Shown here piece by piece: positions 1-8,195 of a stretch of DNA of 18,828 nt. This DNA comes from Deltaproteobacteria bacterium. Lineage in GTDB: Bacteria > Desulfobacterota > Desulfobacteria > Desulfobacterales > JAFDCJ01. The translations under genes were made by a program, and so were the position numbers. Under the pieces are notes generated by a model, which saw only the letters and a program-made list of their open reading frames with translations, was not told the DNA's origin and ran no database searches. Positions within the stretch are counted from its first letter, which is position 1, and every line of letters begins with the position of its first letter. The DNA lies in the NCBI GenBank assembly GCA_024277475.1, contig JAJRVC010000603.1, positions 1 to 18,828 on the forward strand, in the 5' to 3' direction.

Positions 1-260
1 ACTTCCTTGACATAGTCCTGCATAGAACAAAGCATGATTTGGCCGTCTTCTCGCTTAATAGCTTTAGTGGCTTTTAAAATCACGCGTAACCCGGCACTTG
101 AGATGTAATCAAGATCCTTGAAATCAACTACCATGGTTTTTGATCCATTGGAAATCGCCTGAAAAAGCTTTTGTTCGAACTCCTGTGACGTATTCGAGTC
201 CAGGCGACCGTTAAGTTTAAAAATATTGATATCACTTTGTTTTTCCTCAATAATTTCCAT
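1..260 (-). CDS. STAS-domain anti-anti-sigma factor (3' part cut by window edge)
   Basis: Read leftwards from ATG at 260-258, preceded by GGGAGG with good spacing; 86 codons are open and the frame runs off the window. The protein begins MEIIEEKQSDINIFKLNGRL and contains the STAS hallmark DYISSAGLR at about residues 52-60; one of the two serines before AGLR is the usual phosphorylation site. In this family the unphosphorylated protein binds an RsbW/SpoIIAB-like kinase and frees its partner. It lies 44 nt downstream of exactly such an ATPase gene, so the pair probably forms a partner-switching module. Its output (sigma factor or other target) is not visible here. Family call firm, target unknown. 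Confidence 0.85.
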   Translation of the reverse strand, partial: MEIIEEKQSDINIFKLNGRLDSNTSQEFEQKLFQAISNGSKTMVVDFKDLDYISSAGLRVILKATKAIKREDGQIMLCSMQDYVKE

Positions 261-304
261 TTACCATCCTCCCAGTTGGTGTATATTTAATGATTGAATA
301 TTGA

Positions 305-745
305 CTATTTAAGGTCCGGTTTGGGTTTCGTGAAACATTTTTTCAGCTTTAAAACGTTTTTATTATCGCATCTTTCATAACAAATATCATCCATCAGCTT
401 TCTGATAATGGGAATCCCCAATCCGCCGATATTACATTCCTCAATGGAGCAGGACACATCAGGCGTTTCAAATTCGATAGGATTAAATGCTTTGCCGTCA
501 TCCTCGATGCACAGACAAAGCCCTTCATTTTCCGGTGCCATCGTCACCTTGATGATATGCTCACAGTCATCATCAAATCCATAGGAAATGATATTGGTGA
601 ACAGCTCGTCCAGGACCAGATTGAGCTCAAATACAAATTTTTTTGAAAATCCGGTTTTTTGGCCGAACGTTTCCAAATGCCTGCACAATTTATCTAATTC
701 GGATAGGTTGCTTTTGAGTTCAAAAGAATACTCTTTTTTCATCAT
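305..745 (-). CDS. RsbW/SpoIIAB-like ATP-binding anti-sigma regulatory kinase
   Basis: A 146-residue protein of the HATPase_c_2 (RsbW-like) type, the usual length for the family. The N box is at about residues 40-57 with E47 and N51 (LDELFTNIISYGF), the G1 box is EDDGKAFNP at 81-89, and the glycine-rich lid is NIGGLGIP at 106-112. Such proteins phosphorylate a STAS partner on serine and hold or release a target by partner switching. The start at 745 has AAGGA about 8 nt upstream; a second Met follows at once. The gene is 23 nt after the cyclic-nucleotide-domain gene and 44 nt before the STAS gene, so co-transcription is likely. The stop is TAG. The phosphatase expected in such systems is not in the window. 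Confidence 0.85.
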   Translation of the reverse strand: MMKKEYSFELKSNLSELDKLCRHLETFGQKTGFSKKFVFELNLVLDELFTNIISYGFDDDCEHIIKVTMAPENEGLCLCIEDDGKAFNPIEFETPDVSCSIEECNIGGLGIPIIRKLMDDICYERCDNKNVLKLKKCFTKPKPDLK

Positions 746-768
746 AAACGATCATCCTTATGAAGTTG

Positions 769-1293
769 TCAGATCAGCGTAACGCCCAATCTGCTCATGC
801 ATCCACCGCATTGGTCCCCGCGATCGGCAAGGAATCGGTCTTCCCAGATGTCAATGCTTTGGGCCACGGCATTGCAAATCTTGGCAAGCAAATTCGGAAA
901 TTGCTCCATTGTTTTTGAAAATTTACCTCGATTCAATACAAGACAAGTGGTATCCGTGACTGATTTAAGAGAAAACAGGCGGCGTGTTTCTCCCAATAAC
1001 GTCAAGCCGCCTATAAACTCTCCACTCTCACAGTCTCGAATTTCAACCGTTTTTCCGTTGTCGGTGCGCTCAAGCCTGGCCCGGCCGTCGATGATATAAA
1101 ATGCCTGGCCGTCATCTTCATCCTGGTGGAAAATATGCTCTCCCGGGCTGAATTTCTCTCTCGTACAAAGATACGCGAAAATCTTAAGGGTTTCAAGAGG
1201 AAGTCCTGAGAAAAAATAGGTTTGTCTTAAAATCTCCAGGTTCTCCTGGAATTCACTAGGGGGTGTCAAATTATTTTTTTCCGACGAGCTCAT
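769..1293 (-). CDS. Cyclic-nucleotide-binding-domain (Crp-like) protein without a DNA-binding domain
   Basis: A 174-residue protein with one cNMP-binding beta-roll at about residues 25-145 (FFSGLPLETLKIFAYLC, then FSPGEHIFHQDEDDGQAFYIIDGRARL). The phosphate-binding cassette region at 91-108 reads GEFIGGLTLLGETRRLFS: the GE and an arginine are there, but the R-x-A-S/T pattern typical of cAMP/cGMP binders is not, so the ligand is uncertain. No helix-turn-helix follows; the tail holds a CGGC pair (C162, C165). The start has AAGGA 7 nt upstream. Its first 23 nt overlap the 3' end of the ABC transporter gene, which indicates translational coupling. It probably senses a signal for the transporter or for the partner-switching pair downstream; that role is inference. 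Confidence 0.8.
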   Translation of the reverse strand: MSSSEKNNLTPPSEFQENLEILRQTYFFSGLPLETLKIFAYLCTREKFSPGEHIFHQDEDDGQAFYIIDGRARLERTDNGKTVEIRDCESGEFIGGLTLLGETRRLFSLKSVTDTTCLVLNRGKFSKTMEQFPNLLAKICNAVAQSIDIWEDRFLADRGDQCGGCMSRLGVTLI

Positions 1294-3784
1294 ACAACAT
1301 TCCTTTCCGGGCCATCAGTTCATCGTAGGTACCCGTTTCAAGAATTTTACCGGCTTTCATGACAGCCACCTTGTCGAAATTTTTAATGGTGTCAAGCCGG
1401 TGTACAACTGAAATCACTGTGTTTTTCTTCTTCCAGCGGGTTTCCAGCAGGTTCTGAATACGAGCCTGGGATTTGTTATCCAGGGCCGAAGTCGCTTCGT
1501 CCATTATCAAAATCCTGGGTGCCTTGAGAAATATTCGGGCAATAGCCAGCTTTTGCTGCTGTCCTCCGGACAGCTTATCTCCTTTTGTGCCGACTTGATA
1601 ATGCATACCGATTTCAATAATGGTTTCCAGGAGATCTTCTTCGATTAACAACTGAATGATACTCTGGTCGATACTTTCCTGGGCCTGGGGGTTGGTAGTT
1701 TTTGTCTTGCCGAAAAAGATATTGTTCAAAATGGTCTGGGAATAGATGTATTGCGACATTTGGACAAATGTAATTGCATCCGGGTCATCTGTGGTGATTT
1801 TTTCACGGAACAAAGCGCGGCCTTCAAGTATCAACGCTTCGAGCATTTCCGGCAGTGCAACCATTTTGTGAACACCGGGGGTAAATCGCAGGGCCAGTTC
1901 CAGAAGCTTTTGACGATCCTCGCCGGTCAGTTCATGCAGTTTCTTTTTCCTCAAGTGTTCCACTAAAATTTTATATTCTTCCAGCTCTTCCGCGTTCAGG
2001 GGGCTTTGTTCAAAAAACACGGCGTCCGGTGGTAAATTCCCCAGAATATCCACTGTCTGCCTGCACAGATTGGCCCCCAGGTTTAGCAGGGGCCTGGTCA
2101 AATCCGCGATGTTCAGAAAGTTGAGAAAATATTTATTGCCAGACAGGTTTACATCGGCAAATTCATCTTTGTTGGCGGCACCGAATATCAGATTTTCAGA
2201 GACACTGGAGTAGTAAAGATATTTGTTCTCATCAAAAAACTCAACGTAATCCGCCAGTTCTTCGCCAAATTCCTGCTGGAAGTTTTTGCGTACCCGGATG
2301 ATCATTTTTACCAGTTCTTCATTTTGATCGTGAGTTAAAATCGCATTAAGACCAAAACGCAATATGTCCACAAAAATACCGGTTTGGTGAAGGACGGCAA
2401 TAATATCATCGAGAGTGGGCATTTCATCATTTTCCCCCTGACCGTTATCGTCGATCTGGGCCAGTGTGGAATAGAGAATATTTTCTTCTATCGTACCGTC
2501 GAAAATAAAAGGATTCTGAGCCACAAACCCGATATTGTTTATCATATCTTTTTTTGTAAGCCCGGAAACTTCGCGGTCGCCGATCATGATACTTCCACCG
2601 GTATATTTATATAGCTGGCCGATACAGAGCGCCAATGTGCTTTTACCACTACCGGAAAAACCAACAAGGGCCAGATGCTCACCCGGTTTTAAGGACACAT
2701 TGATCCCATCCAGCAGGTGGATACCGGTGTCGGTTGTAAAAGATAGATCTTTTACTTCGATGCTGCTTTCCAGCTGCAGGGGTTCGCGGTCTTTGGGTGC
2801 AATCTCATATTCCGCTTCAACATCAAAAAACTGCATGGTTTTATTGTAATTGGTGAGGCCATCCTGATAGATCTGATAAAACTCGATGAGATCTTTCCAT
2901 GGATCAAAAAGCTTTTCCTGCGCCGACAGAAAAGCAACCAGCGCACCCAGTTCCAGCCGGCCCTTGATGGTTAAATAACCGCCCAGAAGAAATACCAGAA
3001 AAGGACCCAGGTTGGCGAAAAAACCATTGACAGTTTTGACGGCAAACCGATAGAGGCTCCACACAATCCTTATTTTCAGCAATCTGTCCACCAGAGCGTC
3101 ATATTTTCGGTTCTCAATGCGATAGGCACCGTTGCCGTGGATTTCATGGATACCGGAAATGGATTCTGCGATCCGGCCGCTAAATGTTCTCGCTGCATCC
3201 ACCCGCTTTTTATTGGCCTTGTTGGCACCTCTTTGAAGCAGCGGCACCAAAAAAATGACAATGGGGTAAATGCTCAAAGATACTCCCGCCAAAAGCGGAT
3301 TCAGCCAGAACAGGAAGCCGGCAAAAGCCAGCAGGGTCAAAAGGCTGGTTAAGGGGGCAGCCACTGCCATGCCGACAAAATTTCCCGGCAGGGTCAGCTC
3401 CGTGCTCAACGCATTGACCACCGTTCCAGGTTGGGTTTTTCTGTAAAAATTCAGCGGCAGGGTCAGGATGTGATGGTATAGGGCTTTTCGCATGCGGGCG
3501 GTGGTACGCTGAGTGATCAGGGTCTGGATGATATTGGTCAGATATTTGAGGACACTAAAAAAAATAACAGCAGCCAGATAAAAGCCGCTGTACAGTAACA
3601 GTTTGTCGATGTTTCTTAAGTTAATGGCCTCATTGATGATGCGCTTTTGCATTTCAAGCGGTAAAACCCTGGCAAAAACCATCACCACAATGATCAACAA
3701 AAGCAGCAGTTGAAGCTTGAGGTTGCCGGCGAATATCCAGGAAAACAGCGATCGTTTGACAATGGGGATTTCCGTTTTTGGCAT
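1271..3784 (-). CDS. ABC exporter, fused membrane and ATPase domains, with a large insertion in the ATPase
   Basis: An inner-membrane half-transporter of the MsbA/LapB-like type. I chose ATG at 3784-3782 because AAGGGG lies 6 nt upstream; the ATG at 3799 (842 residues) has its AAAGG directly abutting the codon. Numbering below is for the 842-residue form. Membrane domain: about 30-320 with several hydrophobic segments. ATPase: Walker A GFSGSGKST 380-388, Q-loop Q428, signature LSGGQ 743-747, Walker B ILIMDE 763-768, H-loop H800. All catalytic motifs are intact. The distance from Q-loop to signature is 315 residues, against about 60 in ordinary exporters. The extra stretch contains two further copies of the Q-loop/helical-subdomain pattern (see findings). 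Substrate unknown. It is first in an operon with regulatory genes. Confidence 0.85.
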   Translation of the reverse strand: MPKTEIPIVKRSLFSWIFAGNLKLQLLLLLIIVVMVFARVLPLEMQKRIINEAINLRNIDKLLLYSGFYLAAVIFFSVLKYLTNIIQTLITQRTTARMRKALYHHILTLPLNFYRKTQPGTVVNALSTELTLPGNFVGMAVAAPLTSLLTLLAFAGFLFWLNPLLAGVSLSIYPIVIFLVPLLQRGANKANKKRVDAARTFSGRIAESISGIHEIHGNGAYRIENRKYDALVDRLLKIRIVWSLYRFAVKTVNGFFANLGPFLVFLLGGYLTIKGRLELGALVAFLSAQEKLFDPWKDLIEFYQIYQDGLTNYNKTMQFFDVEAEYEIAPKDREPLQLESSIEVKDLSFTTDTGIHLLDGINVSLKPGEHLALVGFSGSGKSTLALCIGQLYKYTGGSIMIGDREVSGLTKKDMINNIGFVAQNPFIFDGTIEENILYSTLAQIDDNGQGENDEMPTLDDIIAVLHQTGIFVDILRFGLNAILTHDQNEELVKMIIRVRKNFQQEFGEELADYVEFFDENKYLYYSSVSENLIFGAANKDEFADVNLSGNKYFLNFLNIADLTRPLLNLGANLCRQTVDILGNLPPDAVFFEQSPLNAEELEEYKILVEHLRKKKLHELTGEDRQKLLELALRFTPGVHKMVALPEMLEALILEGRALFREKITTDDPDAITFVQMSQYIYSQTILNNIFFGKTKTTNPQAQESIDQSIIQLLIEEDLLETIIEIGMHYQVGTKGDKLSGGQQQKLAIARIFLKAPRILIMDEATSALDNKSQARIQNLLETRWKKKNTVISVVHRLDTIKNFDKVAVMKAGKILETGTYDELMARKGMLYELVGKK

Positions 3785-3864
3785 AGCAAGCCCCTTCATC
3801 CTTTCTGCCTTGTATGTTAATATCGGAGGAAAACTAAAAACGCCAATTATCCTATAAATTCGTA

Positions 3865-3894
3865 ATTATTACTATTAATGAAAGCCTATGACAA
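3865..3894 (-). promoter_or_regulatory. Sigma70-type promoter candidate for the ABC/STAS operon
   Basis: On the minus strand TTGTCA (3894-3889) and AATAAT (3870-3865) are separated by 18 nt; each hexamer matches 5 of 6 consensus bases. It would give a leader of about 75 nt before the transporter start. Found by eye in an AT-rich spacer, so moderate confidence. Confidence 0.5.
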
Positions 3895-3918
3895 GGATAA
3901 ATTTGTAAGCATTTTACT

Positions 3919-3948
3919 TTGACAAAGTACGAGACAAAAGATTATACC
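3919..3948 (+). promoter_or_regulatory. Sigma70-type promoter candidate towards the DUF2065 gene
   Basis: A perfect TTGACA at 3919-3924 is followed after 18 nt by TATACC (4 of 6). It points to the plus strand, diverging from the promoter at 3865-3894. The leader to the DUF2065 start at 4152 would be about 200 nt, which is long; its content is unexplained. Confidence 0.4.
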
Positions 3949-4151
3949 AGGTTCGGGGGTTCAAGGTTGCATTTGCGCCCCTCGTCTGCATTTGGGATGC
4001 GTATTTATGAGAAAAGCGTCAGCTTCGGCGGAGCAAATCCAAAATTTAGAGCCAAATTGGCAATTATTTGGAGAAATGAGCATTGCAAGCTAACGTTGCA
4101 ACATTGGAGTAAACGAGGACTTCGGATATTTATTGGACAGGCCTATAGGGT

Positions 4152-4337
4152 ATGAAATTTTTTTTGTGCGTCCTTGGATTGGTTATGGTTGTTGAAGGGT
4201 TGCCTTATTTCGCGTTTCCGGAAAAAATGAAATTATGGATTCAAAAAATTATTGCCATCCCTGAAAACTCCCTGCGCAGGTTCGGACTCGTGCTCATGGC
4301 ACTCGGAATGTGTCTGATCTATTTTGGAAGAACCTGA
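4152..4337 (+). CDS. DUF2065 family small membrane protein
   Basis: A 61-residue protein with two hydrophobic segments, about residues 2-16 (FFLCVLGLVMVVEG) and 44-58 (FGLVLMALGMCLIYF), joined by a loop holding LRRFG. The order of hydrophobic helix, EGLPYFAFPEKMK, then P-x-x-x-LRRFGL and a second helix is that of the DUF2065 (YjeT-like) family, usually 60-65 residues, so it is full length. Function is unknown in all members I know of; it should sit in the inner membrane. The ribosome-binding site is weak (AGGG very close to the ATG). Transcription may start at the candidate promoter at 3919-3948. Confidence 0.75.
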   Translation: MKFFLCVLGLVMVVEGLPYFAFPEKMKLWIQKIIAIPENSLRRFGLVLMALGMCLIYFGRT

Positions 4338-4460
4338 AACCTATTTCTCCGAAAAGGCTTCAATACGCCCGATAAAGGACGAGTGATGTATTCTGCCCGT
4401 CGAGAGCCTCAGGGTCCAACGATCAATTTAAAAAAAGGCAGGGCACAGCGATTCAATTTT

Positions 4461-4491
4461 TTGAAATTCAGCGGTTCGCATGTTTTAAAAT
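4461..4491 (+). promoter_or_regulatory. Possible promoter for queA-tgt
   Basis: TTGAAA at 4461-4466 and TAAAAT at 4486-4491 are separated by 19 nt, with TTTAAA at 4484-4489 as an alternative at 17 nt. It lies in the 285-nt spacer before queA. Spacing is not ideal and the region is AT-rich, so this is only a candidate. Confidence 0.3.
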
Positions 4492-4514
4492 AGATAAAGC
4501 GTAGCGTCATCAAT

Positions 4515-4614
4515 ATTCGACGTTGGGCGTTCGATGTTCAAACACTGTGTAGTTTCACACGAGCTGTTTGAGGGGGCAACCCAGAACGTTAAACCCTGAA
4601 CCGCCTTAACCTGT
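4515..4614 (+). repeat. Two degenerate 7-bp tandem tracts upstream of queA
   Basis: At 4515-4542 the sequence divides into four heptamers around GTTCGAT (ATTCGAC, GTTGGGC, GTTCGAT, GTTCAAA). At 4580-4614 five heptamers around CCCTGAA follow (CCCAGAA, CGTTAAA, CCCTGAA, CCGCCTT, AACCTGT). The second tract ends 8 nt before the queA ATG and occupies the place where a ribosome-binding site would be. The rest of the 4338-4622 spacer shows nothing else clear apart from the promoter candidate. Confidence 0.5.
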
Positions 4615-4622
4615 ATTTGACT

Positions 4623-5687
4623 ATGTATTCACTAACCGACTACCACTATGATCTGCCATCGGATTTGATTGCGCAAAAACCGGTGACACAACGGGACCGT
4701 TCGAATCTTTTGCACTTGGATCGCCAGACCGGTGCACTATCACACCACAGCTTCAACGAAATTGGTAATTTTCTTAAGTCGGGTGATGTCCTGGTTGTCA
4801 ACGACACGGCGGTTATCCCCGGGCGTCTGGAGGGCAAGAAGGGGTCCGGTGGCAAAGTCGAGGTGCTACTATCCGATTATGCCGAAGGTTGTAAGGCAAG
4901 TGAAAAAAGCGGCCATTTTGTCTGCCGGTGTTTGATCAAGGCTTCAAAACGTCCCGCCCCCGGCACCTGGCTTTATTTTGCAGATGGCTTAAAAGCCGAG
5001 GTATTAGATGCCCGTAACCGAGCCTACACCCTTAAATTTTATTTTCATGGCGATTTTGAAACCCTGTTAGACAGGATTGGACAAGTGCCTCTTCCGCCTT
5101 ATATTAAGAGAAATCACAGTGGGATAGCCCCTTGCGATGACAAAGCCTCCTACCAGACGGTTTACGCCGGACCCAGGGGCGCAATCGCAGCACCAACCGC
5201 AGGTCTGCATTTTACCGAAGAACTTCTTAATAAACTGAAAACGGCCGGAGTTAGCATTGCAACCCTTACCCTGCATGTGGGCTACGGCACGTTTCTACCG
5301 GTCAGGGTCGCTGATATTCGCAGGCATCAAATGCATTCGGAACAGTTTACGATTTGTGCCAAATCGGCTGAAACTATAAATAACGCAAAAAATTACGGGA
5401 AACGGGTGATTGCAGTTGGTACCACCTGTGTGCGCGCCCTTGAATATGCTGTGAATTCAAACGGAGATGTGATACCCGGCGGCGGCAATTGTGATCTGTT
5501 TATTGTGCCCGGACATCGGTTCAGGATCGTTGGGGCGATGATTACCAACTTTCATCTGCCGCAATCGACCCTTCTAATGCTGGTGTCGGCCTTTGCCGGC
5601 CGGAATAACATATTGAATGCATACCGGGAGGCTATCAGCAGGAAGTACAGGTTTTACAGTTATGGAGACGCGATGTTGATCGATTAG
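4623..5687 (+). CDS. queA: S-adenosylmethionine:tRNA ribosyltransferase-isomerase (QueA)
   Basis: QueA transfers and isomerises the ribosyl part of S-adenosylmethionine onto 7-aminomethyl-7-deazaguanine in the tRNA anticodon, giving epoxyqueuosine; it acts in the cytoplasm after Tgt. The 354-residue protein matches the family length (E. coli 356). Visible family blocks: MYSLTDYHYDLPSDLIAQ at the N-terminus, GDVLVVNDTAVIPGRL, PLPPYIKR, GAIAAPTAGLHFTEELL, HVGYGTFLPVR, GTTCVRALE and TNFHLPQSTLLMLVSAF. I took ATG at 4623 because homologs begin MYSLxDY; a TTG at 4617 is in frame but adds nothing conserved. No clear ribosome-binding site precedes it. The stop is TAG, and tgt starts 52 nt later, the classical pairing. 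Confidence 0.95.
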   Translation: MYSLTDYHYDLPSDLIAQKPVTQRDRSNLLHLDRQTGALSHHSFNEIGNFLKSGDVLVVNDTAVIPGRLEGKKGSGGKVEVLLSDYAEGCKASEKSGHFVCRCLIKASKRPAPGTWLYFADGLKAEVLDARNRAYTLKFYFHGDFETLLDRIGQVPLPPYIKRNHSGIAPCDDKASYQTVYAGPRGAIAAPTAGLHFTEELLNKLKTAGVSIATLTLHVGYGTFLPVRVADIRRHQMHSEQFTICAKSAETINNAKNYGKRVIAVGTTCVRALEYAVNSNGDVIPGGGNCDLFIVPGHRFRIVGAMITNFHLPQSTLLMLVSAFAGRNNILNAYREAISRKYRFYSYGDAMLID

Positions 5688-5700
5688 TCGATAGGATCCG

Positions 5701-6855
<1,155 letters not shown>

Positions 6856-6860
6856 CAGAC

Positions 6861-6905
6861 GGTATCAGTAAGCAGGCGTTGACAGGTTTCGAGTATCGGG
6901 TATCA
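6861..6905 (+). repeat. 7-bp tandem tract (GGTATCA type) after tgt
   Basis: Heptamers GGTATCA, GTAAGCA, GGCGTTG, then after a 3-nt phase shift GGTTTCG, AGTATCG, GGTATCA. The unit is close to the GGTGTCA unit at 7734-7761, so the two tracts may be one family. The TTGACA at 6879 with TATCAG at 6901 (16-nt spacing) is a chance promoter candidate inside the tract. Confidence 0.45.
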
Positions 6906-6955
6906 GCGCCGCGGCCGGCCGCCGAGATGGCCGGTTTGATCGAAAAGGAGACTTT

Positions 6956-7000
6956 AGTCATTAACCATCAAAACCAACCAAACGAACTAAACCAACACAA
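6956..7000 (+). repeat. 9-bp tandem tract upstream of the NifU-like gene
   Basis: Five 9-bp units, including CCATCAAAA, CCAACCAAA, CGAACTAAA and CCAACACAA, all ending in AA and beginning mostly C(C/G)A. The last unit abuts the AGGAG ribosome-binding site of the next gene. Belongs to the CGATCNTAA-type family described in the findings. Confidence 0.6.
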
Positions 7001-7013
7001 AGGAGAAAATATC

Positions 7014-7235
7014 ATGAAAGAAAAAGTTAAAAAGGCTTTGGAAAAAGTCAGACCCATGCTCCAGGCCGATGGGGGCGATGTAGAGTTTGTCGACGTACAG
7101 GACGGTATTGTTACGGTACGGCTGCAGGGTGCATGCGGAGGATGCCCCATGTCTCAGATGACCCTTAAAAACGGTATCGAAAGAATTTTAAAAGAGGAAG
7201 TGCCCGAGGTCGTATCCGTAGAATCTGTTCCCTGA
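7014..7235 (+). CDS. NifU C-terminal-domain (Nfu-type) Fe-S scaffold protein
   Basis: A 73-residue stand-alone NifU C-terminal domain. The family binds a 4Fe-4S cluster between two subunits through a CxxC motif and hands it to apo-proteins. Visible here: [20 protein letters not shown] followed by [18 protein letters not shown] with C41 and C44, and the closing EVVSVESV. The start at 7014 is set by a strong AGGAG at 7001-7005, 8 nt upstream; an open frame extends further upstream to 6852 but it runs through the repeat tracts and has no conserved sequence. A NifS-type cysteine desulfurase lies at the other end of the window. It probably serves Fe-S enzymes of this anaerobe in general. Confidence 0.9.
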   Translation: MKEKVKKALEKVRPMLQADGGDVEFVDVQDGIVTVRLQGACGGCPMSQMTLKNGIERILKEEVPEVVSVESVP

Positions 7236-7295
7236 CGGGGGGTAGCTCGAAGAGCGAAGCCTGAAGCGCTCCTCCAACAGCCGGAGGCTATTAAA

Positions 7296-7313
7296 CGATC
7301 CAAACCACTTAAA
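7296..7313 (+). repeat. Two 9-bp units upstream of the epimerase gene
   Basis: CGATCCAAA and CCACTTAAA sit side by side and abut the AGGAG that precedes the epimerase start. Same 9-bp family as at 6956, 14649 and 18225. Confidence 0.45.
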
Positions 7314-7323
7314 AGGAGATACA

Positions 7324-7728
7324 ATGAAGGTCCTGAAAATTGACCATCTCGGGATTGCTGTAAACAGTATTGATCAGGGGAAAAATTTTTGGATGGAGAT
7401 ATTGGGTCTTGAATTCGAGGGCTCCGAAACTGTAGAAAACCAGAAAGTGACGACGGCCTTTTTTCCGGTGGGCGAGAGTGAAGTGGAATTGCTGGAATCT
7501 ACGGCGCCGGATGGGCCTATCGCCAGGCACCTGGAAAGGAAAGGCGAGGGAATTCAGCATGTCGCCTTTAGGGTGGAGAATATTGAATCGGCCCTGCAGG
7601 AACTCAAGGAAAAGGGAATTCGGTTGATTGACGAAAAACCCAGAAAAGGTGCCGGCGGCGCTAAAATCGCCTTTTTGCACCCTAAATCCACCAGCGGTGT
7701 TCTGGTGGAGCTCTGCCAGCGAGATTAA
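7324..7728 (+). CDS. mce: Methylmalonyl-CoA epimerase
   Basis: Interconverts (S)- and (R)-methylmalonyl-CoA, linking the carboxyltransferase product to the B12-dependent mutase. The 134-residue protein is a two-module glyoxalase-fold enzyme of normal length. Metal ligands are in the expected places: H8 (KIDHLGIAV), H79 (GIQHVAFRV) and E129 (GVLVELCQ), with E55 in VELLES as the probable fourth. The start at 7324 has AAGGAG 6 nt upstream. The gene lies 362 nt before the mutase gene, with which it works. A general VOC-family role is possible for such small proteins, but the match of ligands and context makes the epimerase call firm. Confidence 0.93.
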   Translation: MKVLKIDHLGIAVNSIDQGKNFWMEILGLEFEGSETVENQKVTTAFFPVGESEVELLESTAPDGPIARHLERKGEGIQHVAFRVENIESALQELKEKGIRLIDEKPRKGAGGAKIAFLHPKSTSGVLVELCQRD

Positions 7729-7733
7729 CTGAA

Positions 7734-7761
7734 GGTGTCAGGTGTCAGTGTTCAGGTTTCA
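7734..7761 (+). repeat. 7-bp tandem tract (GGTGTCA) after the epimerase gene
   Basis: Four contiguous heptamers: GGTGTCA, GGTGTCA, GTGTTCA, GGTTTCA. It starts 5 nt after the epimerase stop. The unit resembles that at 6861-6905. Confidence 0.6.
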
Positions 7762-7777
7762 GCAATTAAAAAAATCA

Positions 7778-7902
7778 CAATGACCGAAATTCAAAATTCC
7801 AACCAGATGATCCGCTGGCATTTGTGCCAAATAGCATAATTACTGGCGGGCAAAAATTTTGGCAGCGATACCGAACGACCGCGTTGAATGTTTTGGTCAT
7901 TG
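7778..7902. repeat. Imperfect inverted-repeat element of about 125 bp
   Basis: The left arm CAATGACCGAAATTCAA (7778-7794) pairs with TTGAATGTTTTGGTCATTG (7884-7902) except for a 2-nt bulge and one G-T pair. An inner hairpin TGGCA-TTTG-TGCCA lies at 7816-7829. The arms enclose about 90 nt without an open frame of note. It looks like a small non-autonomous or REP-like element; no target-site duplication was evident. Confidence 0.45.
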
Positions 7903-7951
7903 GATATTGAAATTTGAGATTTATTTGTAATTTGGAGCTTGTAATTTGTTG
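7903..7951 (+). repeat. AT-rich 7-bp tandem tract before the mutase gene
   Basis: Seven heptamers related to (T/A)TTTG(T/G)A, such as TTTGTAA, TTTGGAG, CTTGTAA and TTTGTTG, directly follow the right arm of the inverted-repeat element. The remainder of the spacer, to 8090, is AT-rich; no cobalamin riboswitch core was seen in it. Confidence 0.4.
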
Positions 7952-8090
7952 TTTCCGTTTTATTCTGGTTAGACTATTGCAGTTCAAATTTTGACTCTGA
8001 CAACTTAGTATCTTAGTTCTGAAATTGTTGTTTCTAGTGGCAAAAAATATTTTCGTTTTTACGACTATCCGCAAGAAGGAGTAAGCAACT

Positions 8091-8195
8091 ATGTCCGAAC
8101 ATCCTGATAAGCAGAAATGGATTGACCTAGCAACCCGGGAGTTAAGAGGGAAGCCGCTGGAATCGTTGGACTGGATGACGCCGGAAGGCATCTAG
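8091..8195 (+). pseudogene. N-terminal segment of methylmalonyl-CoA mutase, ended by an in-frame TAG
   Basis: ATG at 8091 has an excellent AAGGAG about 10 nt upstream and opens a 34-residue frame containing GKPLESLDWMTPEGI, which is the conserved N-terminal block of methylmalonyl-CoA mutases (TPEGI followed by VKPLYT). The next codon, 8193-8195, is TAG. Translation of the same frame continues after it with [12 protein letters not shown], the expected sequence, and enters the main mutase frame without any shift. So a single codon separates the native start from the rest of the enzyme. Nonsense mutation, sequencing error and readthrough are discussed in the findings. Confidence 0.85.

Larger units (their letters stand above)
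3785..4151. other. Divergent intergenic control region
   Basis: A 367-nt spacer between the minus-strand ABC operon and the plus-strand DUF2065 gene. It is AT-rich near 3840-3920, where the two promoter candidates lie back to back about 25 nt apart. Around 4050-4110 there are short palindromes (GCCAAATTGGC near 4052 and a TTGCAA pair near 4084-4103) that could be operators, but they are too short to call. No convincing coding frame, tRNA or riboswitch was seen. Confidence 0.5.

Noticed and set aside
3919..4155. Open frame of 78 codons overlapping the DUF2065 start by ATGA
   Set aside because: It starts with the TTG of a promoter-like TTGACA, has no ribosome-binding site, no recognisable family and unnatural composition; it is better read as leader sequence.
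7255..7294. Terminator hairpin CCTCC-GGAGG between the NifU-like and epimerase genes
   Set aside because: Only 5 bp of stem and no following T-run.
7729..8090. Cobalamin riboswitch before the B12-dependent mutase
   Set aside because: No B12-box-like sequence (GCCACTG with the usual conserved core) was found here or at 10218-10542; the spacer is repeat-rich instead.
8193..8195. Firm call of pyrrolysine at the mutase TAG
   Set aside because: The residue is at a variable surface-type position, other genes in the window end with TAG, and no pyl genes are visible; readthrough stays a hypothesis only.
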